This document shows, piece after piece, positions 6,756 to 13,194 of a stretch of DNA of 13,236 nt. The notes beneath the pieces were generated by a model. The model saw only the letters and a program-made list of their open reading frames with translations. It did not search any database and was not told the DNA's origin. Location of the stretch: assembly GCA_039796495.1 (NCBI GenBank), contig JBDKJQ010000003.1:1-13236 (forward strand), written 5' to 3'. Position 1 is the first letter of the stretch; each line of letters opens with the position of its first letter. Position numbers and translations under genes: made by a program. The stretch is from ARS1285 sp039796495. GTDB lineage: Archaea; Nanobdellota; Nanobdellia; Pacearchaeales; GW2011-AR1.

Positions 6756-9314
6756 TTAGCGTATCGCCTTCACTCCTTCCATGATCACAAATCCAAAAAA
6801 AGCAAGACCAATAATATACATCCAGTCCAAAAATGTAAGGGGAGTAAACTGGAACACGAGATTAAGCGGAGAATAGACTGCAATTACCTGAAGCAACAAT
6901 GAAAAGCCAACTGCTAAAAACAAATAATTATTTGCAGGAGAGGTGAAAACAGATTTTTCAGACTTGGAGTTAAAGACAAGAAACATCTGAAAAACAACGG
7001 CAGAAGTGACCGCCAATGTCCGTGCCCGCTCAATAGTTTGGAGCGCGCTTAAAAAAAATACAAAACTAATAAGGGTAGCAAGCAGGCCTCCTAAAAAAAT
7101 AAATTTTTTTATGCCGTTCATCAATTCGTGCTTCGAAGGCCCTCTTCTCATGATATCTTTCTCGCTTGCTTCATTGCTTAACGCAAGTGCCGGAAAACTG
7201 TCAGTGATTAGGTTTATCCATAATACATGCAAGGGAAGAAGGGGCAACAGTGTAGGATCCCGAAAAAGAAGCATGACAAGTAGCACGAGCGCAATCTCAG
7301 AAAAGTTTGTCGCAAATAAATATTTGATAAATTTTTTCGTATTATCATAAATAGTTCTTCCTTCTTTTACCCCGCGAACAATCGAATAAAAATTATCGTC
7401 GGTGATGACAATATCAGAGGCGTCTTTTGCGACATCAGTGCCCCGCCCCCCCATTGCAATACCTATGTCAGCGCGCTTTAATGCAAGCGCATCATTCACG
7501 CCATCACCGGTCATGGCAACAATTTCATTTTTCTGTTTTAAAATATTAATGATGCGTAATTTGTCCTGCGGCGAAATGCGCGAGAAAATCGCAACATGAC
7601 CCATCTGGCGAAAAAGCTCTCGATCACTGATTTTTTCCAGCTCAGTTGCATCAATTAAGTTTCCTTCAAGTCCTATCTGCCGCGCAATAGCATGGGCAGT
7701 GAGTGCAGAATCGCCGGTTATCATAATGACTTTAATGCCCGCTTCCTTGCACACTTGCAAGGCAAGTTTCACTTCTTTGCGTGGCGGATCAATCATCCCC
7801 TGAAATCCCGCAAACACAAGCTGAGTTTCAGCATCGTCCTGGGTTATAGAAGTAGACTCAGAAAAATCTCTATACGCGAAGGCCAATACGCGCAGTCCTT
7901 TTTTCCCCATCGCTTCATATATCGCATGCAGGCGAGCACGGTCTTTTGTATCAATTTTTATTTTTCTCCCGTCAATCAGTTCATGACTACAGCGCTCAAT
8001 AATTTTTTCCGGCGCTCCTTTCACATAGCTCACTGTTTTTTTCCCCGACTTTCTTACAACAGCCATCATTTTCCGCTCAGAACTGAATGCAAACTCTTTT
8101 ATTTTTGGCTGCTGTTGCGTCAATTCCCGCTTGTCAATAAAATTGTGCTGTGCAGATTTGATCAATGCAATCTCCGTCGGATCTCCGACAAAATAATCTC
8201 CTTCTTCATGCGTCTCGATCCGTGCCTTGTTGCATAATACTCCTATTTCAAGCAGTTTTTCTTTTTCTTTCAGGGGATTGAATTTCCCATTAGTATAAAT
8301 TGCGGCAACTTCCATCACGCCTTCAGTCAAGGTACCTGTCTTATCAGTGCAAATGACCGTGACTCTTCCAAGGGTTTCTGCTGCAGGTAGTTTTCGCACC
8401 AGTACGTGTTTTTGTATCATGCGTCTCGTTGCAAACGCGAGTCCCAGTGAGATAACTGCAGGCAAACCTTCAGGAATTGCAGATACTGCCAGGCTCACCG
8501 CAACCAAAAATGAATGAAATAAAGATGCACCAAGAAAAAGTAAGAATAAGACAATAATTGCAGAAATAAAAATAATAAAAATCCCAATTTTCTTTGCAAA
8601 GTTGTCCAATTTTTCCTTGAACGGATTTTTATCCGGTTGAATATGTTGTACAAGACCAGAAATCGTTCCCAATTCAGTGTTCATGCCAGTTGCAACAACA
8701 ATGGCTTTCCCATTTCCAGAAATAACACTCGTTCCCTGATAAAGCATGTTGGCTCGTTCAGCCAATACAGTATTTTTTTGTATTGATAAGGCAGTTTTAT
8801 CGACGGGAACACTCTCGCCAGTAAGTGAAGACTCATTTATCCGCAGACCATTTGACTCAAACACGCGCGCATCCGCAGGTACACGATCTCCTTCTCCTAA
8901 CAAAATAACATCACCAACAACAAGTCTTTCAGCGGCTATTTGGATCACTCTTCCATGACGCACGACATGAACATGCGCAACCATCATGCGCTTCAAATCC
9001 TGAATTGCTCTTTCTGCCTTATACTCCTGAAAAAATCCTAAACCTGCATTTAAAAAAATAATTGCAAAGATCGCAATAGCATCAATCATGGATTTCATGA
9101 AAAAAGCAATTCCTGCCGCAATAATCAAAAGCAAAATAAGAAATGATTGGAACTGCACCAGAAAAACGCGCACCGCACTAAAATTGCTGGTGCTCGTAAG
9201 TTTGTTCTCTCCGAATTTTTTCAGGCGCGCGTCAGCTTCATGAGTAGCAAGTCCTTCTCGGGAAGAACCTGTCTTTTCAAACACCTCTTTTGCAGACAGC
9301 GCATGCCAATCCAT
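6756..9314 (-). CDS. P-type Ca2+-transporting ATPase (P2A type)
   Basis: An 852-aa ATP-driven cation pump of the plasma membrane, of SERCA/PMR1 type, most likely exporting Ca2+. An N-terminal cation-ATPase domain (WHALSAKEVF) is followed by two membrane helices. The actuator loop has TGES with Glu167. Helix 4 reads SAIPEGLPA with Glu282. The phosphorylation motif is DKTGTLTE with Asp324, followed by nucleotide-binding KGAPE, the hinge TGDGVND with Asp604 and Asp608, and six C-terminal helices. The Ca ligands seen in SERCA are all present: Asn670 and Glu673 in helix 5, and Asn701, Thr704 and Asp705 in helix 6. A longer reading frame starts at 9356, but the TATA box sits between the two ATGs, 25 nt before 9314, and family members begin near WHAL. 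The shorter, leaderless start is therefore chosen. No frameshift is seen. Confidence 0.95.
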   Translation of the reverse strand: MDWHALSAKEVFEKTGSSREGLATHEADARLKKFGENKLTSTSNFSAVRVFLVQFQSFLILLLIIAAGIAFFMKSMIDAIAIFAIIFLNAGLGFFQEYKAERAIQDLKRMMVAHVHVVRHGRVIQIAAERLVVGDVILLGEGDRVPADARVFESNGLRINESSLTGESVPVDKTALSIQKNTVLAERANMLYQGTSVISGNGKAIVVATGMNTELGTISGLVQHIQPDKNPFKEKLDNFAKKIGIFIIFISAIIVLFLLFLGASLFHSFLVAVSLAVSAIPEGLPAVISLGLAFATRRMIQKHVLVRKLPAAETLGRVTVICTDKTGTLTEGVMEVAAIYTNGKFNPLKEKEKLLEIGVLCNKARIETHEEGDYFVGDPTEIALIKSAQHNFIDKRELTQQQPKIKEFAFSSERKMMAVVRKSGKKTVSYVKGAPEKIIERCSHELIDGRKIKIDTKDRARLHAIYEAMGKKGLRVLAFAYRDFSESTSITQDDAETQLVFAGFQGMIDPPRKEVKLALQVCKEAGIKVIMITGDSALTAHAIARQIGLEGNLIDATELEKISDRELFRQMGHVAIFSRISPQDKLRIINILKQKNEIVAMTGDGVNDALALKRADIGIAMGGRGTDVAKDASDIVITDDNFYSIVRGVKEGRTIYDNTKKFIKYLFATNFSEIALVLLVMLLFRDPTLLPLLPLHVLWINLITDSFPALALSNEASEKDIMRRGPSKHELMNGIKKFIFLGGLLATLISFVFFLSALQTIERARTLAVTSAVVFQMFLVFNSKSEKSVFTSPANNYLFLAVGFSLLLQVIAVYSPLNLVFQFTPLTFLDWMYIIGLAFFGFVIMEGVKAIR

Positions 9315-9335
9315 AATTTGTATAACAAAAAGAAG

Positions 9336-9343
9336 TTTATAAA
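9336..9343 (-). promoter_or_regulatory. TATA box of the Ca2+ ATPase gene
   Basis: A TTTATAAA sequence symmetrical on both strands, centred 25-26 nt upstream of the ATG at 9314. It lies downstream of the alternative ATG at 9356, which is what decides the start. Confidence 0.6.
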
Positions 9344-9426
9344 ATAGTTCGTCCAAGCGTAAAAATAAATATCATTGGAGTAAAAAATACCAAAACTTTT
9401 TTTTACCCACAGAGCACCTAAATATT

Positions 9427-9447
9427 AAAAAAATAAAAATAAAAAAA
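9427..9447 (-). terminator. U-rich terminator after the 73-aa gene
   Basis: Immediately after the TAA stop the RNA would read seven U, A, five U, A and seven U. This is a textbook archaeal U-run terminator. It separates the 73-aa gene from the ATPase promoter downstream. Confidence 0.65.
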
Positions 9448-9669
9448 TTATCGTAATTTCTCAACGATTGCGAGCACTACACTCAGCAGCGTGAGTATGA
9501 TAACAACCCATCCGGCAACTTCAGCAACCATCATGCCCCCAAGCAATCGCGGTAATGATAAAGTTCCATTAGTCATCGCAAATCCAACAGAAAGTGAAAC
9601 AATGACACCCGTGAGCCACACCGCAAGATTGACTAAAGCAGCAACACTTGCACTATTTTTCTTAGCCAT
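9448..9669 (-). CDS. small membrane protein, 73 aa, two helices
   Basis: A Lys-rich N-terminus (MAKKNSA) is followed by two hydrophobic helices, about 10-31 and 46-68, with a short loop between them (NGTLSLPRL) and a KLR tail. The predicted topology is a hairpin in the membrane with both ends inside. I do not recognise a family. Expression signals are strong: a perfect AAGGAGG Shine-Dalgarno about 4 nt before the ATG, a TATA box within a palindrome about 37 nt upstream, and a long U-run directly after the stop. This makes the gene a free-standing transcription unit. Its position upstream of the Ca2+ pump could be incidental. Confidence 0.7.
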   Translation of the reverse strand: MAKKNSASVAALVNLAVWLTGVIVSLSVGFAMTNGTLSLPRLLGGMMVAEVAGWVVIILTLLSVVLAIVEKLR

Positions 9670-9673
9670 ATAA

Positions 9674-9680
9674 CCTCCTT
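9674..9680 (-). promoter_or_regulatory. perfect Shine-Dalgarno of the 73-aa gene
   Basis: AAGGAGG on the minus strand, complementary to the 16S rRNA tail, just ahead of the ATG at 9669. Most first genes in this window lack one, so this gene uses the leadered mode. Confidence 0.7.
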
Positions 9681-9697
9681 TCCATTCAAAAGAAAAT

Positions 9698-9714
9698 CAA
9701 GATTATAAATCTTG
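9698..9714. promoter_or_regulatory. 17-nt palindrome holding a TATA box, shared by the 73-aa gene and the primase
   Basis: A perfect palindrome, CAAGATT-ATA-AATCTTG, with TTATAAAT at its centre. For the minus gene the centre lies about 37 nt before the ATG, giving a leader of about 12 nt that holds the Shine-Dalgarno sequence. Read the other way it could start a primase transcript with a leader of about 55 nt. It may be a bidirectional promoter or a repressor site covering TATA. Confidence 0.4.
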
Positions 9715-9786
9715 TGTTCTATATATCTTAAAATATATATTGGCAGTCATAATAAAATTAATAAGCGTCTTTTCTTTTTTCCAAGA

Positions 9787-12282
9787 ATGGGGTTTGATGA
9801 TCACGATATTGCAATAATTAAAGATAGGATCTCAATCGAGGATCTTGTGGGTCGCTCTATTCAATTAGTAAAAAGGGGAAAGTTCTATCTTGGATTATGT
9901 CCGTGGCACGACGATACAAGGCCAAGCTTGCAGGTGAATCCAGAGCGAGGCTCCTGGAAATGCTGGGTATGCAATGTTGGCGGAGATGCGCTCAGTTTTT
10001 TGGAAAAACAACACGGGCTTACCTTTCCAGAAGCATTACGAATAGCAGCGGAAAGTATTGGCTATACATTAAATCTAAGTCCGCAGGAGGAAAAAAGATT
10101 TTCTGATCGTGCAGCGCTCTATAAAATTCTGGAGAATGCCGCGGAGATATACACAAGAGAGTTTTGGAACAATAAGAAGGCAATCGACTATGTCTGCAAA
10201 ACAAGAAAGATCAGCGAGGAAACTGCCCGCGATTTTCGATTAGGTTTTGCTCCGCCTACATGGGACTTTTTGATCAATACGCTTTCGTCGGGAAAAGAAT
10301 ATTCCCAAAAATTATTACATGAAGCAGGACTTGTTGCACAACGAGAAAAAAAAGATGGCTATTATGATTTTTTCCGCGGCAGAATTATGTTTCCGATTGC
10401 AGACCTCACCGGAAGAATCGTGGGATTTGCAGGAAGAGATGTAACGGGTGAGGAGAACGCACCAAAATATATCAATACTCCGGGAACAGTGGTGTACGAA
10501 AAACATAGATTGTTATATGGACTAGAAGAAGCAACACGCTTAATTCAAGCAGAGAAAGAAGTGATCGTCTCTGAAGGGTATTTTGATGTTATTGCAGGAC
10601 AGCAGCATGGCTTTCCGGTTGTTGCGGTGTGTGGTACTGCATTCAGTAAAGCACATGGAGAAGTGTTGGAGCGGAGATTTCCAAAACTTGAAAAAATTAT
10701 CTTAGGATTCGATGGAGATACTGCAGGCACGAATGCCGCACTCAAAGCTTCAGCGCAATTATTAGGAAGAGGAAGTACCTATGTCTGTTTCTTTCCCGAC
10801 GGGGAAGATCCCGCATCACTACTGGAACAGCAAACAAAAAAACAGACATTATTTGATGAAGATGGAACAGATGTCTTTAGACAAAAATTAGCAGATACAA
10901 AACCAGTCTTTGATTTTTATGTCTCGCAAAAATTGAAAGGCCGCACTATGGAAAATCCTGCTGACGCGGCTCGATTCCTCAAAGAAATCTCCTCTGATTT
11001 TTTGGAAATACCGGAAGATGTTCTCGGGGTCTATGTCTCCGAATTATCACGTATGATTGGAGTAAGTACAGATGCTATTAACTCCGTATTATTTAGCAGG
11101 TCATACGCACAATCACAAGGATACCAGATTCCTCCTCGGAAAGAATGTGAGATTGCATTGCTGCACGGGATGATAGCGCACCCCGATGTCCTCAGGCGAT
11201 TTCGGGAAGCCGTTCCTCTTGATTTTTTTACGAGTCAGGAACGAAGGGCAGTCTACGAATATGTTTTGCGCGGAGGTGTCGTTGATTCAATAAATAAGCC
11301 GCTGTTGCAACACGTTTCTAAGGCAGTTGAGTTGCTGATGAAAGAGCATGCAGAATTACGCGGCTTCGAACTCCAGTCTCTCTTAAGCCCTCCACGTAAC
11401 GTCAGAAAAAGAAATTTAAGTTATTTTGAAGATCAATATAAACTTGCACGAAGCTGGGATGCATTTCATGTGATCAACAATGCTGCTGACCGCGGACATT
11501 CTTTTGGAAGAGTGGGAACATTAGTAAATGGATTGGAGTCCACAGTTAACGTATGGGAAGCAGTCGATCATATTGCCGGTACCCGCATCATGCGAAATAA
11601 AACAAATGAATTTTTGCTGGTTGAACGACAGTGGAACGACTCTGAATTAGTAGACTCATTTGGAAATCTAGGAAGATATTTAGTTGACCAAGAAAATTTT
11701 ACAGAAGATATTAGAAGATCAATTGTCACAGACATTTCCTCACAGCACTCAGTTATCTCCCTCGATATTGAGAACATTCCTCAACCTGCCCAGCTTATCA
11801 GTATTGCAGGCTCTCGATATGCTGACGGCATACTCTATAACACGACTGTATTTGCCCGTCGAGCGACCGAAGAAGGAGGTATGTTAGGACATTTTCTGGA
11901 CGCGGTCGCCGCATATACGCACTACGTCACCTTCAGAGGATCTCATGATTTGCCTATGTTAGAAAAAAGAAGTAAACTGTATGCTCCAGAATTAGTAAAT
12001 ACAGCATCGTTAAAGAGAATAAAATCAAATCACATCGATGTATCGAGATTATTGGGAAAAGTTTTTAATGGTGCAACGGTTGATCAAAGATTACGTACGG
12101 TTGAAAAATTAGTGTTTGATTACGATCGCGGAGATTTTGATGTTTCTTCACGCAATATACCGCGAGTATATGAACAGTTTCTTGCAACAAATGATGTGAG
12201 ATACGCGCAGTGGATCATTGACCACAACGTGAAAGATACCATCAGTCCATTGGCGTTATTGCATAAGGCAAGTGTGGCCTAA
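9787..12282 (+). CDS. dnaG: bacterial-type DnaG primase fused to a YprB-like DEDD exonuclease
   Basis: An 831-aa replication protein. Residues 1 to about 90 form the DnaG CHC2 zinc finger (C38-x2-H41-x17-C59-x2-C62). The RNA-polymerase/Toprim core follows, with the basic region FRGRIMFPIAD, the catalytic glutamate Glu263 (VSEGYFDV) and Asp309/Asp311 (FDGDTAG). A helical region from 455 (EIALLHGMIAHPDVL) resembles the helicase-binding C-domain of DnaG. After a linker, residues about 655-831 form an extra domain with the DEDD signature of RNase H-fold 3'-5' exonucleases of the YprB type: Asp660 and Glu662 (LDIEN), Asp721 (GSHDLPMLEKR), HIDVSRLL at 749, RTVEKL at 770, and Asp817 (HNVKDTISPL). 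Bacterial DnaG is about 600 aa and lacks this; archaeal DnaG lacks the zinc finger. An upstream TTG (9712) is open, but homology begins at MGFDDHDIA, so 9787 is chosen. It probably makes RNA primers and trims nucleic-acid 3' ends. Confidence 0.9.
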   Translation: MGFDDHDIAIIKDRISIEDLVGRSIQLVKRGKFYLGLCPWHDDTRPSLQVNPERGSWKCWVCNVGGDALSFLEKQHGLTFPEALRIAAESIGYTLNLSPQEEKRFSDRAALYKILENAAEIYTREFWNNKKAIDYVCKTRKISEETARDFRLGFAPPTWDFLINTLSSGKEYSQKLLHEAGLVAQREKKDGYYDFFRGRIMFPIADLTGRIVGFAGRDVTGEENAPKYINTPGTVVYEKHRLLYGLEEATRLIQAEKEVIVSEGYFDVIAGQQHGFPVVAVCGTAFSKAHGEVLERRFPKLEKIILGFDGDTAGTNAALKASAQLLGRGSTYVCFFPDGEDPASLLEQQTKKQTLFDEDGTDVFRQKLADTKPVFDFYVSQKLKGRTMENPADAARFLKEISSDFLEIPEDVLGVYVSELSRMIGVSTDAINSVLFSRSYAQSQGYQIPPRKECEIALLHGMIAHPDVLRRFREAVPLDFFTSQERRAVYEYVLRGGVVDSINKPLLQHVSKAVELLMKEHAELRGFELQSLLSPPRNVRKRNLSYFEDQYKLARSWDAFHVINNAADRGHSFGRVGTLVNGLESTVNVWEAVDHIAGTRIMRNKTNEFLLVERQWNDSELVDSFGNLGRYLVDQENFTEDIRRSIVTDISSQHSVISLDIENIPQPAQLISIAGSRYADGILYNTTVFARRATEEGGMLGHFLDAVAAYTHYVTFRGSHDLPMLEKRSKLYAPELVNTASLKRIKSNHIDVSRLLGKVFNGATVDQRLRTVEKLVFDYDRGDFDVSSRNIPRVYEQFLATNDVRYAQWIIDHNVKDTISPLALLHKASVA

Positions 12283-12301
12283 CAAATACAGGTATGTTCA
12301 T

Positions 12302-12314
12302 ACAAAAAAATAAA
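12302..12314 (-). terminator. U-run after tRNA-Glu
   Basis: Just past the tRNA 3' end the minus-strand RNA reads UUUAUUUUUUUGU, a likely terminator. It lies 20 nt beyond the primase stop on the other strand. Confidence 0.5.
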
Positions 12315-12387
12315 TGCCCCCTCCGAGATTTGAACTCGGGTCCCCACCGTGAGAGGGTGATATCCTTGGCCACTAGACGAAAGGGGC
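12315..12387 (-). tRNA. tRNA-Glu (CTC)
   Basis: A full cloverleaf on the minus strand. Acceptor GCCCCTT pairs with AGGGGGC. The D arm is TCGTCTAGTGGCCAAGGA. Anticodon stem TCACC/GGTGG carries loop CTCTCAC with anticodon CTC. The T arm is CCGAG-TTCAAAT-CTCGG. The discriminator is A. No CCA is encoded and there is no intron. Confidence 0.95.
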
Positions 12388-12410
12388 ATTATCTAGTAAC
12401 ATGCAAGGTA

Positions 12411-12419
12411 TTTTTAAAG
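12411..12419 (-). promoter_or_regulatory. TATA box of tRNA-Glu
   Basis: Minus-strand CTTTAAAAA, centred about 28 nt upstream of the first base of the mature tRNA. It lies between the 107-aa gene stop and the tRNA. Confidence 0.4.
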
Positions 12420-12439
12420 GTTTAGAATCATAGTTGAAG

Positions 12440-12763
12440 TTATGCCGCAATTAATTCGAGAGATTCTCTCTTTGCTCTAGAAGTTCTCTTCTTTTCTATC
12501 TCTGCCCGATATAATTTTTTTAGTAATTCTTCTGCCTGATGTTGTGCAATAGTATTGGCCTGTTCTTCAGTTTTAAGATTCGTCATTTGTATTCCAAAAT
12601 TATATGCATCAGTTGCCTTGAACACCGCATATTTACCGTCCTTCTGTTTCACCACAAATCCTTTTACAAAACCGCTTGCAGGGTCGTCAGATATTTTACT
12701 TGAATCGTATACAAAATATCCTGTTCGACTTTCGTTTACTGCAACTTTTTTTAATGCGTACAT
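12440..12763 (-). CDS. hypothetical protein, 107 aa
   Basis: I do not recognise this protein. It is soluble. The first half (about 1-58) looks like a small beta-rich domain with a YFVYDSS strand, GFVKGFVVKQ and KYAVFKATDAYNFG. The second half (about 66-105) is one long charged helix, EEQANTIAQHQAEELLKKLY followed by a Lys/Arg-rich stretch, which could be a coiled coil or an RNA-binding helix. It has no Cys, signal peptide or membrane segment. A TATA box lies about 27 nt before the ATG, implying a leaderless transcript. tRNA-Glu follows 52 nt downstream with its own promoter. A basic helix next to tRNA genes is suggestive but not evidence of function. Confidence 0.65.
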   Translation of the reverse strand: MYALKKVAVNESRTGYFVYDSSKISDDPASGFVKGFVVKQKDGKYAVFKATDAYNFGIQMTNLKTEEQANTIAQHQAEELLKKLYRAEIEKKRTSRAKRESLELIAA

Positions 12764-12785
12764 AATGAGAGTTACCTATATAGAG

Positions 12786-12793
12786 TTTATAAA
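12786..12793 (-). promoter_or_regulatory. TATA box of the 107-aa gene
   Basis: Minus-strand TTTATAAA, centred about 27 nt upstream of the ATG at 12763. No Shine-Dalgarno sequence is present. Confidence 0.5.
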
Positions 12794-12862
12794 ACTACTT
12801 TCTAAAATTTTTTAATTCTTGCTGTATTTTTTAGACGAAAAAAGATTTTTTTAGAAAATAAA

Positions 12863-12880
12863 ATAGCCCCACCAACTCGA
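12863..12880 (-). pseudogene. degenerate copy of the tRNA-Gln 3' end
   Basis: Twelve bases (ATAGCCCCACCA, plus strand) are identical to 13054-13065, the last part of tRNA-Gln plus one flanking base. The similarity continues into the T loop: TTCGAGT here against TTCGAAT in the gene, with a 2-nt deletion between. The 5' half of the T stem and the rest of the tRNA are missing. This is a partial duplication, perhaps a leftover of integration at the tRNA 3' end. Confidence 0.45.
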
Positions 12881-13026
12881 AAAAGTACTTTCTTGTTTTA
12901 TGATAAATAGTGAAAGTCCTTTCTCTCGGGTTCTAAAAATTTTCTTTAAAAAATTTTGGGAACTTCTATTCTTACGAATATAAGTATTCGAGACCTACGG
13001 TTCGAATCTCTGAGATTAATAATATA

Positions 13027-13047
13027 CAAAATGCTGAAAGCATTTTG
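13027..13047 (-). terminator. 9-bp perfect hairpin just after tRNA-Gln
   Basis: CAAAATGCT and AGCATTTTG are separated by only 3 nt. Flanking ATAT/ATAT would extend the stem to about 13 bp with one bulged base. It begins 8 nt beyond the tRNA 3' end. No U-run follows, so it may be a processing or stability element rather than a terminator. Confidence 0.35.
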
Positions 13048-13054
13048 ATATTTA

Positions 13055-13127
13055 TAGCCCCACCAGGATTCGAACCTGGGTCACAAGAGTCAGAGTCTTG
13101 TATCCTTGACCACTAGACGACAGGGCT
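13055..13127 (-). tRNA. tRNA-Gln (CTG)
   Basis: A full cloverleaf on the minus strand. Acceptor AGCCCTG pairs with TGGGGCT (two G-T pairs). Anticodon stem CAAGA/TCTTG carries loop CTCTGAC with anticodon CTG. The T arm is CCAGG-TTCGAAT-CCTGG. The discriminator is A. No CCA is encoded and there is no intron. Confidence 0.95.
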
Positions 13128-13152
13128 AAACATAAAAATGAGGGGAAGAAAG

Positions 13153-13173
13153 ACTATAAAAAGCTTTATAAAC
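13153..13173. promoter_or_regulatory. back-to-back TATA boxes of tRNA-Gln and the eL41 candidate
   Basis: The minus-strand element around 13154-13161 is about 30 nt before tRNA-Gln. The plus-strand CTTTATAAAC at 13164-13173 is about 26 nt before the ATG at 13195. The two abut around a central AAGCTT, so TBP binding at one could exclude the other. Confidence 0.45.
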
Positions 13174-13194
13174 AAATTTTCAATCGTATAATCA

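Larger units (their letters stand above)
12764..13054. other. 291-nt gene-free stretch rich in inverted repeats
   Basis: No credible coding frame. The left end holds the promoter of the 107-aa gene. From 12882 to 13047 there are six successive inverted repeats: 12882-12891 (AAAGTACTTT), 12912-12923 (GAAAG/CTTTC), 12930-12963 (14-nt arms, 12 matching), 12975-12990 (CGAATA/TATTCG), 13005-13017 (AATCTC/GAGATT) and 13027-13047 (9 bp). It could be a structured RNA downstream of tRNA-Gln, a regulatory region or a decayed element. I cannot assign it to a known RNA family. Confidence 0.4.

Noticed and set aside
7692..8237. A 181-codon plus-strand frame inside the ATPase gene.
   Set aside because: It is antisense to the conserved nucleotide-binding part of the pump, with no recognisable domain.
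9712..9786. An N-terminal extension of the primase from a TTG codon.
   Set aside because: The extra 25 residues are not DnaG-like, would start inside the palindromic promoter, and family homology begins at MGFDDHDIA.
12900..13020. A possible RNase P RNA or a second full tRNA, suggested by GAAAGTCC and GGTTCGAATC sequences.
   Set aside because: No cloverleaf can be drawn (the T stem has mismatches), and the other conserved RNase P regions are not found; the stretch is also too short.
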